A program made the translations under genes and the position numbers. Source: Candidatus Pristimantibacillus lignocellulolyticus (lineage in GTDB: Bacteria; Bacillota; Bacilli; Paenibacillales; Paenibacillaceae). Taken from it: a stretch of DNA of 64,000 nucleotides. Within the stretch, counting starts at the first letter, position 1. Each line of letters starts with the position of its first letter. Under the pieces are notes generated by a model. The model was not told where the DNA came from, did not search any database, and was given only the letters and a program-made list of their open reading frames with translations. The stretch covers positions 2,729,001 through 2,793,000 of the forward strand of contig CP097899.1 in assembly GCA_023639215.1 (NCBI GenBank), written 5' to 3'. This document shows positions 26,583 to 34,323 of the stretch, piece after piece.

Positions 26583-27503
26583 GTGAAAGTAATTTTTATC
26601 GTCAACGAACAAGCAGGCGGTGGTAAGGGAGCACGAGTTTGGAATAAAATAAAATCGCAACTTACCATTCCTTATATTGCACATATATCTGATTATTCTG
26701 GTCATGTTATTCATTTGGCTAAGAAATACACAATGGAAAAGGAACAATCAATACTATTATTAGCCGTTGGTGGGGACGGTACCATTCATGAGGTCATAGA
26801 AGGAGCAGCTGGAAGTGCTCATATTCAAGTAGGAGCAATGAGTGCTGGTTCGGGCAATGATTTTGCACGAGGATACCATATTTTCACAAGAGTTTCTGAT
26901 GTGGAACATTATTATCATCACTCCACAGAGCCGAGAGCGATGGACCTAGGTCAAATTTCCGTGGAAGGTCAATCACATAGTTTTGTAAATAATTCCGGTA
27001 TTGGTTTTGATGCATTTATTACTACGTCTTTGAATCAATCCAAATTAAAGCTTTGGCTCAATTACGTAAAGTTAGGTAGACTATCCTATATGTTACTTAC
27101 GATATGGGCGTTATTCACTTTTAAACGATTCAATGCAGTTATTCAAATTGGAGATCAAACATATCGTTTCCGGAATGTGTGGTTTATCTCTATCTGTAAT
27201 GGGCCTTATTTTGGTGGGGGAATGAAAATCTCACCAATTTCCAAATGCGATGATCAACTTTTAGAATTAACGGTTGTACATGACTTGTCTAGAATTAAGC
27301 TACTATTAGTATTTATGACCGTATTTTGGGGGAAACATGTGAACTTTCGTGAAGTAGAAATGCTACAAGCGAATCAATTTTCATTGCAGGTTGATGCACC
27401 TACGGTAAGTCATGTAGATGGTGAATCTCTTGGTCATGTGTCACCAGGCAAGACGATTACTTGTCAATTGGATCCACGTAAATGGTATTTGGCGAAATGC
27501 TAA
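26583..27503 (+). CDS. Diacylglycerol/lipid kinase, YegS/DagK family
   Basis: The protein has 306 residues and a GTG start nine bases after AAGGAG. The N-terminal DAGK catalytic domain shows FIVNEQAGGGKGAR, the ATP-binding VGGDGTIHEV (about residues 60-70) and SAGSGNDFARG (about 83-93). The C-terminal beta-rich lobe has CNGPYFGGGMKISP and HVDGES. Family members phosphorylate diacylglycerol or related lipids at the membrane using ATP. It is close in size to Bacillus DgkB and BmrU, and the exact lipid is uncertain. Confidence 0.87.
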   Translation: MKVIFIVNEQAGGGKGARVWNKIKSQLTIPYIAHISDYSGHVIHLAKKYTMEKEQSILLLAVGGDGTIHEVIEGAAGSAHIQVGAMSAGSGNDFARGYHIFTRVSDVEHYYHHSTEPRAMDLGQISVEGQSHSFVNNSGIGFDAFITTSLNQSKLKLWLNYVKLGRLSYMLLTIWALFTFKRFNAVIQIGDQTYRFRNVWFISICNGPYFGGGMKISPISKCDDQLLELTVVHDLSRIKLLLVFMTVFWGKHVNFREVEMLQANQFSLQVDAPTVSHVDGESLGHVSPGKTITCQLDPRKWYLAKC

Positions 27504-27592
27504 TACAATAAGAGATAATACTCATTACCTATCGAAAACCAATCGAAAAGTAATAAAAAAAGCGAAATATGTAACAATCCATTATATTACGA

Positions 27593-27728
27593 TTGCAAAT
27601 TGAACGCAGAGTAGATATAATTTCTCTTATGCCTATGAATAGGCAGGGGTTCTTAATTATTGCTCTAATAGAGCTTAAATAGGAATCACTCTATCAGGTT
27701 ATATCCTGTAAATATACATGATAGGTGG
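27593..27728 (+). promoter_or_regulatory. trhO promoter and structured 5' leader
   Basis: TTGCAA (27593-27598), a 17-base spacer and TATAAT (27616-27621) make a near-ideal promoter. The leader of about 110 bases contains three hairpins: TGCCTA-TGAA-TAGGCA (27630-27645), GCTCT-AAT-AGAGC (27662-27674) and CAGG-TTATAT-CCTG (27695-27708). CTATCA (27691-27696) can pair with TGATAG (27719-27724), which touches the AGGTGG ribosome binding site. No known riboswitch class was recognised. Confidence 0.55.
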
Positions 27729-27739
27729 TCAATGAAAAG

Positions 27740-28693
27740 ATGGATTATCGTATTTTATTGTATTATCACTACACTGCTATTGAGGACTCAGAAGTATTTG
27801 CAAAAGAGCATTTAGCATTTTGTAAGTCTTTAGAGTTGAAGGGTCGTATTCTAGTAGCGTATGAAGGAATTAATGGAACAGTTTCTGGATCAGTTGAGCA
27901 AACAAATGCTTACATGGCATATATGAACGCTCATCCATTATTCCAAGGCATTGTATTCAAAATTGATGAATCAGAAACACATGCTTTCAAGAAAATGCAT
28001 GTGCGTTCACGTCCAGAGCTTGTTAACTTAAGCTTAGAAGACGATATTAACCCATTAGAATTAACAGGTCGTTATGTAGCACCTGCAGATTTCTATGAAG
28101 AAATGCAACAAGAAAATACAATCGTTATTGATGCTCGCAATACGTATGAATTTGATGTCGGACATTTTGAAGGAGCGATCCGTCCAGATATTGAATCATT
28201 CCGAGAATTACCTCAATGGATTAGAGATAATCATGAAATGTTAGATGGAAAGAAAATCTTAACCTATTGTACAGGTGGTATTCGTTGTGAAAAGTTCTCA
28301 GGTTGGTTAGTTCGTGAAGGATATGAGGATGTTGGCCAGTTACATGGTGGTATCGTGTCATATGGTAAAGACTCAGTTGCGAAAGGTCAATTATGGAATG
28401 GACAATGCTACGTATTTGACGAAAGACTAGTAGTTCCTATAAATCAAGTTAATCCAGTTATTGTTGGAAAAGACCATTTTACTGGGGAACCTTGTGAACG
28501 ATATATTAACTGTGCAAATCCAGAATGTAATAAGCAAATTCTAGCTTCTGAAGAGAATGAGCATAAACATATGGGTAGTTGTACTCCAGCATGTGTAGAG
28601 CATCCTCGTAATCTTTACGTTGCGAGACATAACTTATCTACAGAAGAAGTACAACGTAGAATGAGTGCATTGCTACAAGAAACAACTAAATAA
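27740..28693 (+). CDS. trhO: tRNA uridine(34) hydroxylase, rhodanese-like (TrhO)
   Basis: The start ATG at 27740 gives MDYRILLYY, the family's usual beginning, 11 bases from AGGTGG; a GTG at 27725 overlaps that site. The 317 residues contain an N-terminal ferredoxin-like domain (about 1-100) and a rhodanese domain (about 115-215) with the active-site loop YCTGGIRCEK holding the conserved cysteines. A cysteine-rich C-terminal part follows (CANPECNKQ, GSCTPACVEHPRN). TrhO makes 5-hydroxyuridine at the wobble position of certain tRNAs. The gene has its own promoter and terminator. Confidence 0.93.
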   Translation: MDYRILLYYHYTAIEDSEVFAKEHLAFCKSLELKGRILVAYEGINGTVSGSVEQTNAYMAYMNAHPLFQGIVFKIDESETHAFKKMHVRSRPELVNLSLEDDINPLELTGRYVAPADFYEEMQQENTIVIDARNTYEFDVGHFEGAIRPDIESFRELPQWIRDNHEMLDGKKILTYCTGGIRCEKFSGWLVREGYEDVGQLHGGIVSYGKDSVAKGQLWNGQCYVFDERLVVPINQVNPVIVGKDHFTGEPCERYINCANPECNKQILASEENEHKHMGSCTPACVEHPRNLYVARHNLSTEEVQRRMSALLQETTK

Positions 28694-28703
28694 TAATGAA
28701 GCG

Positions 28704-28786
28704 AAGCTTACGTATAATTCTATTGCATTAACAACATGAGTGACTAACAGTGTTGTATAGCGCGTGAATTGCACGTAAGCTTTTTT
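28704..28786 (+). terminator. Intrinsic terminator of trhO
   Basis: AAGCTTACGT pairs with ACGTAAGCTT across a long branched loop (inner AACAAC/GTTGT), followed by six T. Confidence 0.85.
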
Positions 28787-28829
28787 GTTCTCGATTTGTC
28801 TATACCTCATAATTATTCTCATGTTATAC

Positions 28830-28850
28830 GATCCGCTTATATGACGGATC
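28830..28850. promoter_or_regulatory. Inverted repeat upstream of galU
   Basis: GATCCG-N9-CGGATC lies about 75 bases before the galU start. It could be an operator, or an RNA hairpin if transcription starts further upstream. Confidence 0.35.
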
Positions 28851-28922
28851 AGTTGTCCATACCATAAATGTATGTTATCTGATATTATGATATTAATATT
28901 CATTGAAGTGGAGGTGCTGTAC

Positions 28923-29801
28923 TTGAAAGTTAGGAAAGCGATTATTCCCGCAGCTGGACTAGGAACTCGATTCTTGCCAGCAACAAAGGCTCAACCTAAG
29001 GAAATGCTTCCGATCGTGGATAAGCCTACTTTGCAATTTATTATTGAAGAAGCAGTCGCTTCTGGTATAGACGAGATTCTCATTATTACTGGCCGCAACA
29101 AAAAATCTATCGAAGATCATTTCGATAAATCCATTGAGCTTGAACTAGAACTAGAAGCTAAGGGAAAATTGGATCTTCTTGAGGAGGTTCGACACATCTC
29201 TAATATGGTGAATATTCATTATATCCGCCAGAAAGAGCCCAAAGGTCTAGGTCATGCGATATACTGTGCAAAAAGCTTTATCGGTAATGAGCCGTTCGCT
29301 GTATTATTAGGTGATGATATCGTGCACAGTGATGTACCTTGCTTGCAACAATTGATTGATGTCTATGAATATTACAATAATACTGTACTTGGTGTTCAGC
29401 AAGTGAAGCAATCGGATGTGCATAAGTACGGAATTGTTAATGGCAAGACAATCGATGATCGTATTTATCGAGTAGATGATTTGGTTGAGAAGCCAGCTAC
29501 TGAGCGTGCACCATCAAATGTTGCCATACTTGGCCGTTACATTATTATGCCTTCAATTTTTGACGTGCTTGAAAAAACTTCACCTGGTGCAAATGGAGAA
29601 ATTCAATTGACAGATGCATTGAATCAACTTGCTCGCAATGAAGCCGTTTACTCTTATGAATTTGAAGGGCGTCGTTATGATGTAGGAGACAAACAAGGAT
29701 TTTTAGAAGCTACCGTGGAATTTGCACTACGTCGACCACAGTTACGCGAACCATTCCTTGATTATTTGAAAGGTATCGTTCAACAAAATTCCAAGGAGTA
29801 G
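28923..29801 (+). CDS. galU: UTP--glucose-1-phosphate uridylyltransferase
   Basis: A TTG at 28923 is eight bases after GGAGG and yields MKVRKAIIPAAGLGTRFLP (292 residues). An ATG at 28872 would add 17 unrelated residues. The nucleotidyl-transferase fold shows GLGTRFLPATKAQPKEMLP, LGDDIVH, KPATERAPSNVAILGRYI (in part) and DVGDKQGFLEA. The enzyme makes UDP-glucose for cell-wall polymers, glycolipids and exopolysaccharide. It appears to be monocistronic. Confidence 0.93.
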   Translation: MKVRKAIIPAAGLGTRFLPATKAQPKEMLPIVDKPTLQFIIEEAVASGIDEILIITGRNKKSIEDHFDKSIELELELEAKGKLDLLEEVRHISNMVNIHYIRQKEPKGLGHAIYCAKSFIGNEPFAVLLGDDIVHSDVPCLQQLIDVYEYYNNTVLGVQQVKQSDVHKYGIVNGKTIDDRIYRVDDLVEKPATERAPSNVAILGRYIIMPSIFDVLEKTSPGANGEIQLTDALNQLARNEAVYSYEFEGRRYDVGDKQGFLEATVEFALRRPQLREPFLDYLKGIVQQNSKE

Positions 29802-29843
29802 TTAGAATAGGAATGTTGAAATAGATGGCACTACTCACTAAAG

Positions 29844-29884
29844 AGATATTACTATCCTCGTTAAGGATGATGTAATATCTTTTT
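29844..29884 (+). terminator. Intrinsic terminator of galU
   Basis: AGATATTAC pairs with GTAATATCT, with an inner ATCCT/AGGAT stem, followed by TTTTT. Confidence 0.87.
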
Positions 29885-30037
29885 CTATGATGACAAAAAT
29901 TAGTATTATATGGAAATTAAAGAGGGGATTTCATATAATGTTCAGAAGAATTTGATATATTTGATATATGTTGATGGAAACATAATAACACTCATCATTT
30001 CAATATGCTGAGAAATACTGAAAGAAGTGATCAAAAG

Positions 30038-31549
30038 ATGTTAAAAGAGAAGAATAAATTGATGCTAATATACGGAATGTTAGCCATTGTACTTAGTGCG
30101 ATATTTCATCTATTAAACCGTGTAATGGATGTTATGCACTCGTTGATGGGTTCACATTACGTATTAGATGAAAGTACATATGGATTTACTTTAAATACGC
30201 TATTCGTCATTCCAATTGCGTTGTGGATTATTGCGTATATTTTATATCGTAGGAATAGTTATAGCGATACAATATCTATATTTAATACACTATCATTGAC
30301 TTTCTCAAGTATTTCCATCATTTCAGGTGGTGGTGGGATGGTGGAATTACACTTTTCTATCTTTATGGTAGTTGCAATCATTGCTTACTATGATCGAATT
30401 AAACTTGTAACGATTATGACTTCGATATTTGCAGTTCAGCATCTAATAGGCTTGATATGGTTACCAGAACTAGTGTTTGGAGCGAGTAGCTATAGTGTTA
30501 GTATGGTGCTGTTACATGCAATATTCCTTATCATAACCTCGTTGGCTACGATCAAGCAGATTTCAGTTAAAAACCGAGTGCTTTATGAAGTAGAAGCTGC
30601 TAAACAAGAAAAAGAACAGAAATTAGATGCATTACTTATTAATTTGAAACAATTAGCTGGGAAGTTAGGAAGTTCAACATTAATGATTACTGAACAATCT
30701 AATCAGCATATGCGTTCTAGCAATGAGATGATTACTTCATTCCAAGAGGTTACTAGTGGATTGGAGAAACAAAATGATTCGATATCTTCGATCAATATAG
30801 ATTTGAGTGTAGTGAAAGAACTTATGAATCTTAATTCTACTGCACTTCAAGTACTACACGATAGAACAAATACTTCTAAAAAAATAATGGATACTGGGTA
30901 TGTTGCGATGGAATCGTTGAATCAACATATTCAGGAGGTTTCGGAGGCAATTAAGCAAGCATTAAAGTCAGTAATATCATTGGAAGTTGCTTCACAGCAA
31001 ATTGATGATGCTATGACGCTTATAAGTCAAATCTCTAAACAAACGAAATTACTATCGTTAAATGCATCTATTGAGGCATCAAAAGCTGGGACTGAAGGTC
31101 GTGGATTTGCAGTGGTGGCTAAAGAAATTAGCATATTAGCAGATCAATCTAAACATGCCACCGATGAAATTAGAGAAGTACTTATGAATATAGTACGTGA
31201 AACACAAAGTACGATGAATAATATTAAGATCGGTGAACAGGGAACGATGCAAACAGTACAACTAGGCTATAGTACAGTCAATGGTTATACTAATATGCAA
31301 CATGACAATGAAGAAATGAGTAATATTATTAAGCAACTATATGTATCATCACAAGAATTACAAGTAAAGACGGAAGATATTTTCTCTGAAATATTGAATA
31401 TGTCAGCTTTAACAGAGCAAGGTGTAGCATCGCTTGAGCAATTGTATGCGACAACAGAACAGCAACAAAGTGTTACTCGAGAAATTGATACTGAAATTAA
31501 TACTGTCAATCAATTAGCGCAAGTGTTAAGAGCTCAATTCAAAAGTTAA
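30038..31549 (+). CDS. Methyl-accepting chemotaxis protein with polytopic N-terminal membrane domain
   Basis: About 503 residues. The ATG at 30038 has a weak AAGAAGTG upstream; an ATG at 30005 has no RBS. Five or six hydrophobic helices fill residues 1-180 with hardly any periplasmic loop. A long coiled-coil signalling domain follows and contains the hairpin tip sequence SLNASIEASKAGTEGRGFAVVAKEI (given only to place it; key residues E-A-S-K-A-G, near residue 345). There is no HAMP or extracellular ligand domain, so it probably senses an intramembrane or energy-related cue and signals to CheA/CheW. It is flanked by terminators, as a lone gene. Confidence 0.87.
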   Translation: MLKEKNKLMLIYGMLAIVLSAIFHLLNRVMDVMHSLMGSHYVLDESTYGFTLNTLFVIPIALWIIAYILYRRNSYSDTISIFNTLSLTFSSISIISGGGGMVELHFSIFMVVAIIAYYDRIKLVTIMTSIFAVQHLIGLIWLPELVFGASSYSVSMVLLHAIFLIITSLATIKQISVKNRVLYEVEAAKQEKEQKLDALLINLKQLAGKLGSSTLMITEQSNQHMRSSNEMITSFQEVTSGLEKQNDSISSINIDLSVVKELMNLNSTALQVLHDRTNTSKKIMDTGYVAMESLNQHIQEVSEAIKQALKSVISLEVASQQIDDAMTLISQISKQTKLLSLNASIEASKAGTEGRGFAVVAKEISILADQSKHATDEIREVLMNIVRETQSTMNNIKIGEQGTMQTVQLGYSTVNGYTNMQHDNEEMSNIIKQLYVSSQELQVKTEDIFSEILNMSALTEQGVASLEQLYATTEQQQSVTREIDTEINTVNQLAQVLRAQFKS

Positions 31550-31566
31550 GCAAACCAATAAAAACA

Positions 31567-31604
31567 ACAACAGCTAGATGATCTCGGGATCACCTAGCTG
31601 TTGT
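31567..31604 (+). terminator. Hairpin after the chemoreceptor gene
   Basis: ACAACAGCTAG pairs with CTAGCTGTTGT, with an inner TGATC/GATCA. The T-run on the plus side is displaced (CTTATGGTTTTT). It may act in both directions, ending the minus-strand YjcZ gene as well. Confidence 0.65.
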
Positions 31605-31649
31605 CTTATGGTTTTTCATTACTTGTTAATGACAGCGGATACTATTGAA

Positions 31650-31742
31650 TTAGTTGCAAACACAAGCGATTACTACTAATAAGATGAAAAGAACCAAAAT
31701 AAATGCAAAATTACTACCTCTGTGACCAACGATTCCTGACAT
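31650..31742 (-). CDS. YjcZ-family small sporulation membrane protein, 30 residues
   Basis: This short gene is read on the minus strand: the ATG at 31742 lies ten bases after GGAGG. The peptide is MSGIVGHRGSNFAFILVLFI, then LLVVIACVCN. A Gly/polar N-terminus precedes a single hydrophobic helix of the kind seen in YjcZ sporulation proteins (FALIVVLFILLIIVG). It is divergent from a related gene at 31947, whose last residues are nearly the same. A sigma-K-like promoter lies upstream. Its exact role in spores is unknown for the family. Confidence 0.8.
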   Translation of the reverse strand: MSGIVGHRGSNFAFILVLFILLVVIACVCN

Positions 31743-31777
31743 ATAACATGCACCTCCTCAAGTAGTGACTACATTAA

Positions 31778-31805
31778 TAATCTATGCAGGAGTGTAGTAT
31801 TTGGT
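31778..31805 (-). promoter_or_regulatory. Sigma-K-like promoter for the minus-strand YjcZ gene
   Basis: On the minus strand AC, a 17-base spacer and CATAGATTA match the sigma-K pattern (AC, then CATANNNTA). The -10 element ends about 35 bases before the start codon. Confidence 0.5.
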
Positions 31806-31886
31806 ATGGGTTTACCCATGATAATTGAAAAGATAGGCTTGAGCGGAAATATCGTAGAGGAATTGTCTACCTAGGCCCGGGCCCAA

Positions 31887-31912
31887 ACCAAATAGGATAA
31901 ATGACATATGAT
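31887..31912 (+). promoter_or_regulatory. Sigma-K/E-like promoter for the plus-strand YjcZ gene
   Basis: AC, a 16-base spacer and CATATGAT resemble a mother-cell sigma promoter, 34 bases before the start codon of the gene at 31947. Confidence 0.45.
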
Positions 31913-31946
31913 ATGATGTACCTTAACTTAAAGGAGATGACAAATT

Positions 31947-32078
31947 ATGAATTATGCTGCTAATGTTTCAGGTGGAGCTAATCATTCTTACAGCAATTTC
32001 GGAGGTTGTGGTGGATTCAACGTAAGTTGGATTCTAGTTCTATTCATCCTTCTAGTAATTATTAGTTGTGTTTGCTAA
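31947..32078 (+). CDS. YjcZ-family small sporulation membrane protein, 43 residues
   Basis: ATG at 31947 is preceded by AAAGGAGATG. The peptide has a Gly/Asn/Ser-rich N-terminal half (VSGGANHSYSNFGGCGGFN) and a hydrophobic tail WILVLFILLVIISCVC. The tail copies that of the divergent gene at 31650 (FILVLFILLVVIACVC). The glycine-rich start plus one helix is the YjcZ pattern. It is followed by a strong terminator. The two genes look like an old duplication turned into a divergent pair. Confidence 0.82.
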   Translation: MNYAANVSGGANHSYSNFGGCGGFNVSWILVLFILLVIISCVC

Positions 32079-32096
32079 TACGCGCTGCGCGGGCCT

Positions 32097-32137
32097 GAAA
32101 AAACCTATGGGTGAGAAATCACTCATAGGTTTTTTTC
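32097..32137 (+). terminator. Strong terminator, possibly bidirectional
   Basis: ACCTATGGGTGA-GAAA-TCACTCATAGGT, a 12-pair stem flanked by A6 before and T7 after. Confidence 0.92.
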
Positions 32138-32260
32138 TATTTGTGAATGCTTTCGATGTAAATATCTTCTACATAATATTACCCTCCGAAGTAAATGAAA
32201 AGTTCTAAGAAGTTATTATATAATAGAAGAAACACATTAAAGAAAAGTAGGTAATTCTCA

Positions 32261-33262
32261 ATGAGCACACAAAAAATTGTTCCGATATATTTACTATCAG
32301 GATTTCTAGGAAGTGGAAAGACAACATTACTAACACAGATTGTAGAAAAAGCACAGGCTGCGGGACTAACACCAGCTGTATTAATGAATGAATTAGGTGA
32401 AGTTAACCTTGATGGGCAACTGGTGAAAAAGGATGTTGCGATGGCAGAAGTACTTGGCGGTTGTATCTGCTGTAGCATGCGTGGCGATTTATCCTTGGAA
32501 CTTAATCAATTATTAGATCAATATTCTCCCGATCTAATTATTGTAGAGTCAACAGGAGCAGCCCATCCAATGGAAACGATAGATGCAATTACAGAAACAT
32601 CGATGTACAAGCATGTCAGATTGCAATCAGTTATTACAGTTGTTGATGGAGAGCATTTACTTGATCGATCTAAATTAGTGAAAGATAGTACATATCGCTT
32701 AATGCAAGATCAAATTCGATGTGGCAGCTTGATTGTACTTAATAAATGTGACCGACTTGATCCGGAGAAAGTTGTTGAGGCAGAGCAAACGTTGCGTGAT
32801 CTTAATGAGCATGCTCTGATTATTACGACAGACCATTGTCAGCTTAACAATTGGCAATGGCTATTGGAAGGTACACAGTTAGAGCAACCAGAATCACTGC
32901 AAGCTTTAAGACAGCAGGTTAGTAACAACAATGATGATGCTGTTGATGGGGAACATGAGCATCAACATGAACATAGTCACCATACGCATGTTATGGCTTA
33001 TACGCATTATTGGAAAGGTAAGCCGAATAGTGAACAATTTGAACAATGGCTTGCTAATCTGCCGGCTAATATATATCGAGCGAAAGGTATTGTTACATTC
33101 CGTGACGTTCCAAGTCGATTTTTGTTCCAGTTTGCTTATCGTGAATCTGATTTTATGCGAATTGATCCGCAAGGTGAAGTTAATGATGTCGCAGTATTTA
33201 TCGGGGAGCATTTTGACGAGGAGTGGCTAAAACAGCAATTAGCAATACTCGAAGAGAGGTAG
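32261..33262 (+). CDS. CobW/COG0523-family GTPase, probable zinc metallochaperone
   Basis: The protein has 333 residues. The P-loop is GFLGSGKTT (residues 14-22). The metal-binding CxCC motif is Cys68-Ile-Cys70-Cys71 (GGCICCSM). The GTP-specificity motif is LNKCD. A His/Glu-rich stretch EHEHQHEHSHHTH lies near residues 228-240, with the C-terminal CobW domain after it. These features match zinc-handling members such as ZagA/YciC. It would load zinc into client enzymes with GTP hydrolysis. No Zur box was recognised just upstream. The stop codon TAG (33260-33262) is part of the left end of a repeat element, so the C-terminus may have been altered by its insertion. Confidence 0.88.
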   Translation: MSTQKIVPIYLLSGFLGSGKTTLLTQIVEKAQAAGLTPAVLMNELGEVNLDGQLVKKDVAMAEVLGGCICCSMRGDLSLELNQLLDQYSPDLIIVESTGAAHPMETIDAITETSMYKHVRLQSVITVVDGEHLLDRSKLVKDSTYRLMQDQIRCGSLIVLNKCDRLDPEKVVEAEQTLRDLNEHALIITTDHCQLNNWQWLLEGTQLEQPESLQALRQQVSNNNDDAVDGEHEHQHEHSHHTHVMAYTHYWKGKPNSEQFEQWLANLPANIYRAKGIVTFRDVPSRFLFQFAYRESDFMRIDPQGEVNDVAVFIGEHFDEEWLKQQLAILEER

Positions 33263-33435
33263 TTCAGAAAGTGAGCTTTGATAACGATGATCTGCTTCGT
33301 AGCTTAGTCGACATCGAATATGAAGCGAACTTGGGAAGTCCGGTACGCGTGTACCAACCACGAACACTTGCGTTTCCTCCTTGCTCAAGTAGCGCTCCAT
33401 CTTCACGATTCTGAAAGCCCACTTTCTGAACCTTC
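33257..33435 (+). repeat. Inverted-repeat-bounded element, copy C
   Basis: The left end is AGGTAGTTCAGAAAGTGAGC and the right end, read on the other strand, is GAAGGTTCAGAAAGTGGGCT. Relative to copy A both arms changed together (AAAAAGC to GAAAGTG), keeping the pairing. The interior matches copies A and B, including ATCGAATATGAAGCGAACTT. Confidence 0.9.
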
Positions 33436-33443
33436 ATTGGAAG

Positions 33444-33622
33444 AGGTAGTTCAGAAAGTGGACTTTGATAACGATGATCTGCTTCGTAGCTTAGTCGACA
33501 TCGAATATGAAGCGAACTTGGGAAGTCCGGTACGCGTGTACCAACCACGTACACTTGCGTTTCCTCCTTGCTCAAGTAGCGCTCCATCTTCTCGATTCTG
33601 AAAGCCCACTTTCTGAACCTTC
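33444..33622 (+). repeat. Inverted-repeat-bounded element, copy D
   Basis: Nearly identical to copy C and in the same orientation, eight bases later. Small differences are CGTACACTTG for CGAACACTTG and TTCTCGATT for TTCACGATT. Confidence 0.9.
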
Positions 33623-33630
33623 ATTGGAAG

Positions 33631-33653
33631 TGGTAGTTCAGAAAGTGAGCTTC
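33631..33653 (+). repeat. Solitary left end after copy D
   Basis: GGTAGTTCAGAAAGTGAGCT without interior or right end, giving L-R-L-R-L as at 13.5 kb. A further fragment AAGTAGTTCAAAAT follows at 33661-33674. Confidence 0.75.
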
Positions 33654-33771
33654 ATTAAAAAAGTAGTTCAAAATATCTCCATCACATGACAAGATGATTA
33701 TGCTTAACTGAAATGGGAATACTTAGTTATAACATGAATTTTAACAACTTAGAATGCTGGAGGTTGAGACT

Positions 33772-34248
33772 ATGATGAAATCTTTAAGTTTGAAGTGTAC
33801 AATAACATTGCTTTCACTTGGCTTGTTATCACTATGTTCGTTAGCTCCAAGTACGGGGGCAGCAACAAACGATATCGAAAGTAAAAGTGTTAGAACACAA
33901 CTAGATGATAAACAAAGTAAAAATGATAAAGAAGAAAGACACTCAACTCATCATAAAAAAATGAGTAAAGAAGAACTACAAGCACTAAAATTGAAGAAGA
34001 TGCAGAGGCTTGCTACTTATTTCGAGATTGACACTGAAGGAAAGTCAGCGAAGGAATTAAGAGCGGCAATCGAAAAGGCGAAGAATGAACAACCTGAGAA
34101 ATGGGAAATGTTCAAACAACAATTTCGTGCCAAGAAATTAGAAGAAATGCGTGAGTTTGCTAAATCCAAAGGTATTTCCATTGAAGGAAAGACGGAACAA
34201 CAATTACGAGAAGAACTTCACAAATTGAAGCATAGTAAGCCGGAGTAA
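33772..34248 (+). CDS. Small secreted protein with duplicated SAP/Rho-N-like helical motif
   Basis: GGAGG eight bases before the ATG at 33772 decides the start (158 residues). A signal peptide ends near STGAAT (about residue 30) and a charged Lys/Asp/Glu/His linker follows. Then two related units come in order: KLKKMQRLATYFEIDTEGKS with AKELRAAIEKAK, and KLEEMREFAKSKGISIEGKT with EQQLREELHKLK. The pattern (helix, short turn with IxxEGK, helix) resembles SAP, LEM or Rho-N folds that usually bind nucleic acid. Its presence on a secreted protein is unusual. The function is unknown. Confidence 0.7.
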   Translation: MMKSLSLKCTITLLSLGLLSLCSLAPSTGAATNDIESKSVRTQLDDKQSKNDKEERHSTHHKKMSKEELQALKLKKMQRLATYFEIDTEGKSAKELRAAIEKAKNEQPEKWEMFKQQFRAKKLEEMREFAKSKGISIEGKTEQQLREELHKLKHSKPE

Positions 34249-34272
34249 ATGGGAAGATCATTGTTCACAGGA

Positions 34273-34320
34273 GTCAATTCAACTTAAGCAGAAAAGCTAA
34301 TGTTGAATTGGCTTTTTTTG
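34273..34320 (+). terminator. Intrinsic terminator after the secreted protein
   Basis: GTCAATTCAAC pairs with GTTGAATTGGC (one G-U), with inner TTAAGC/GCTAA pairing, followed by seven T. Confidence 0.88.
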
Positions 34321-34323
34321 TGC

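Noticed and set aside
27418..27603. 61-codon ORF overlapping the end of the DagK-like gene
   Set aside because: Shadow frame with no RBS; it runs into the trhO promoter.
31874..31883. GC palindrome as a replication or attachment site
   Set aside because: No iterons, DnaA boxes, tRNA gene or integrase nearby support either reading; it is kept only as a minor finding.
33223..33689. ORFs beginning MKRTWEVRYAC in the second repeat array
   Set aside because: Same element as at 13.5 kb. Such peptides probably appear as hypothetical proteins in databases but are repeat artefacts.
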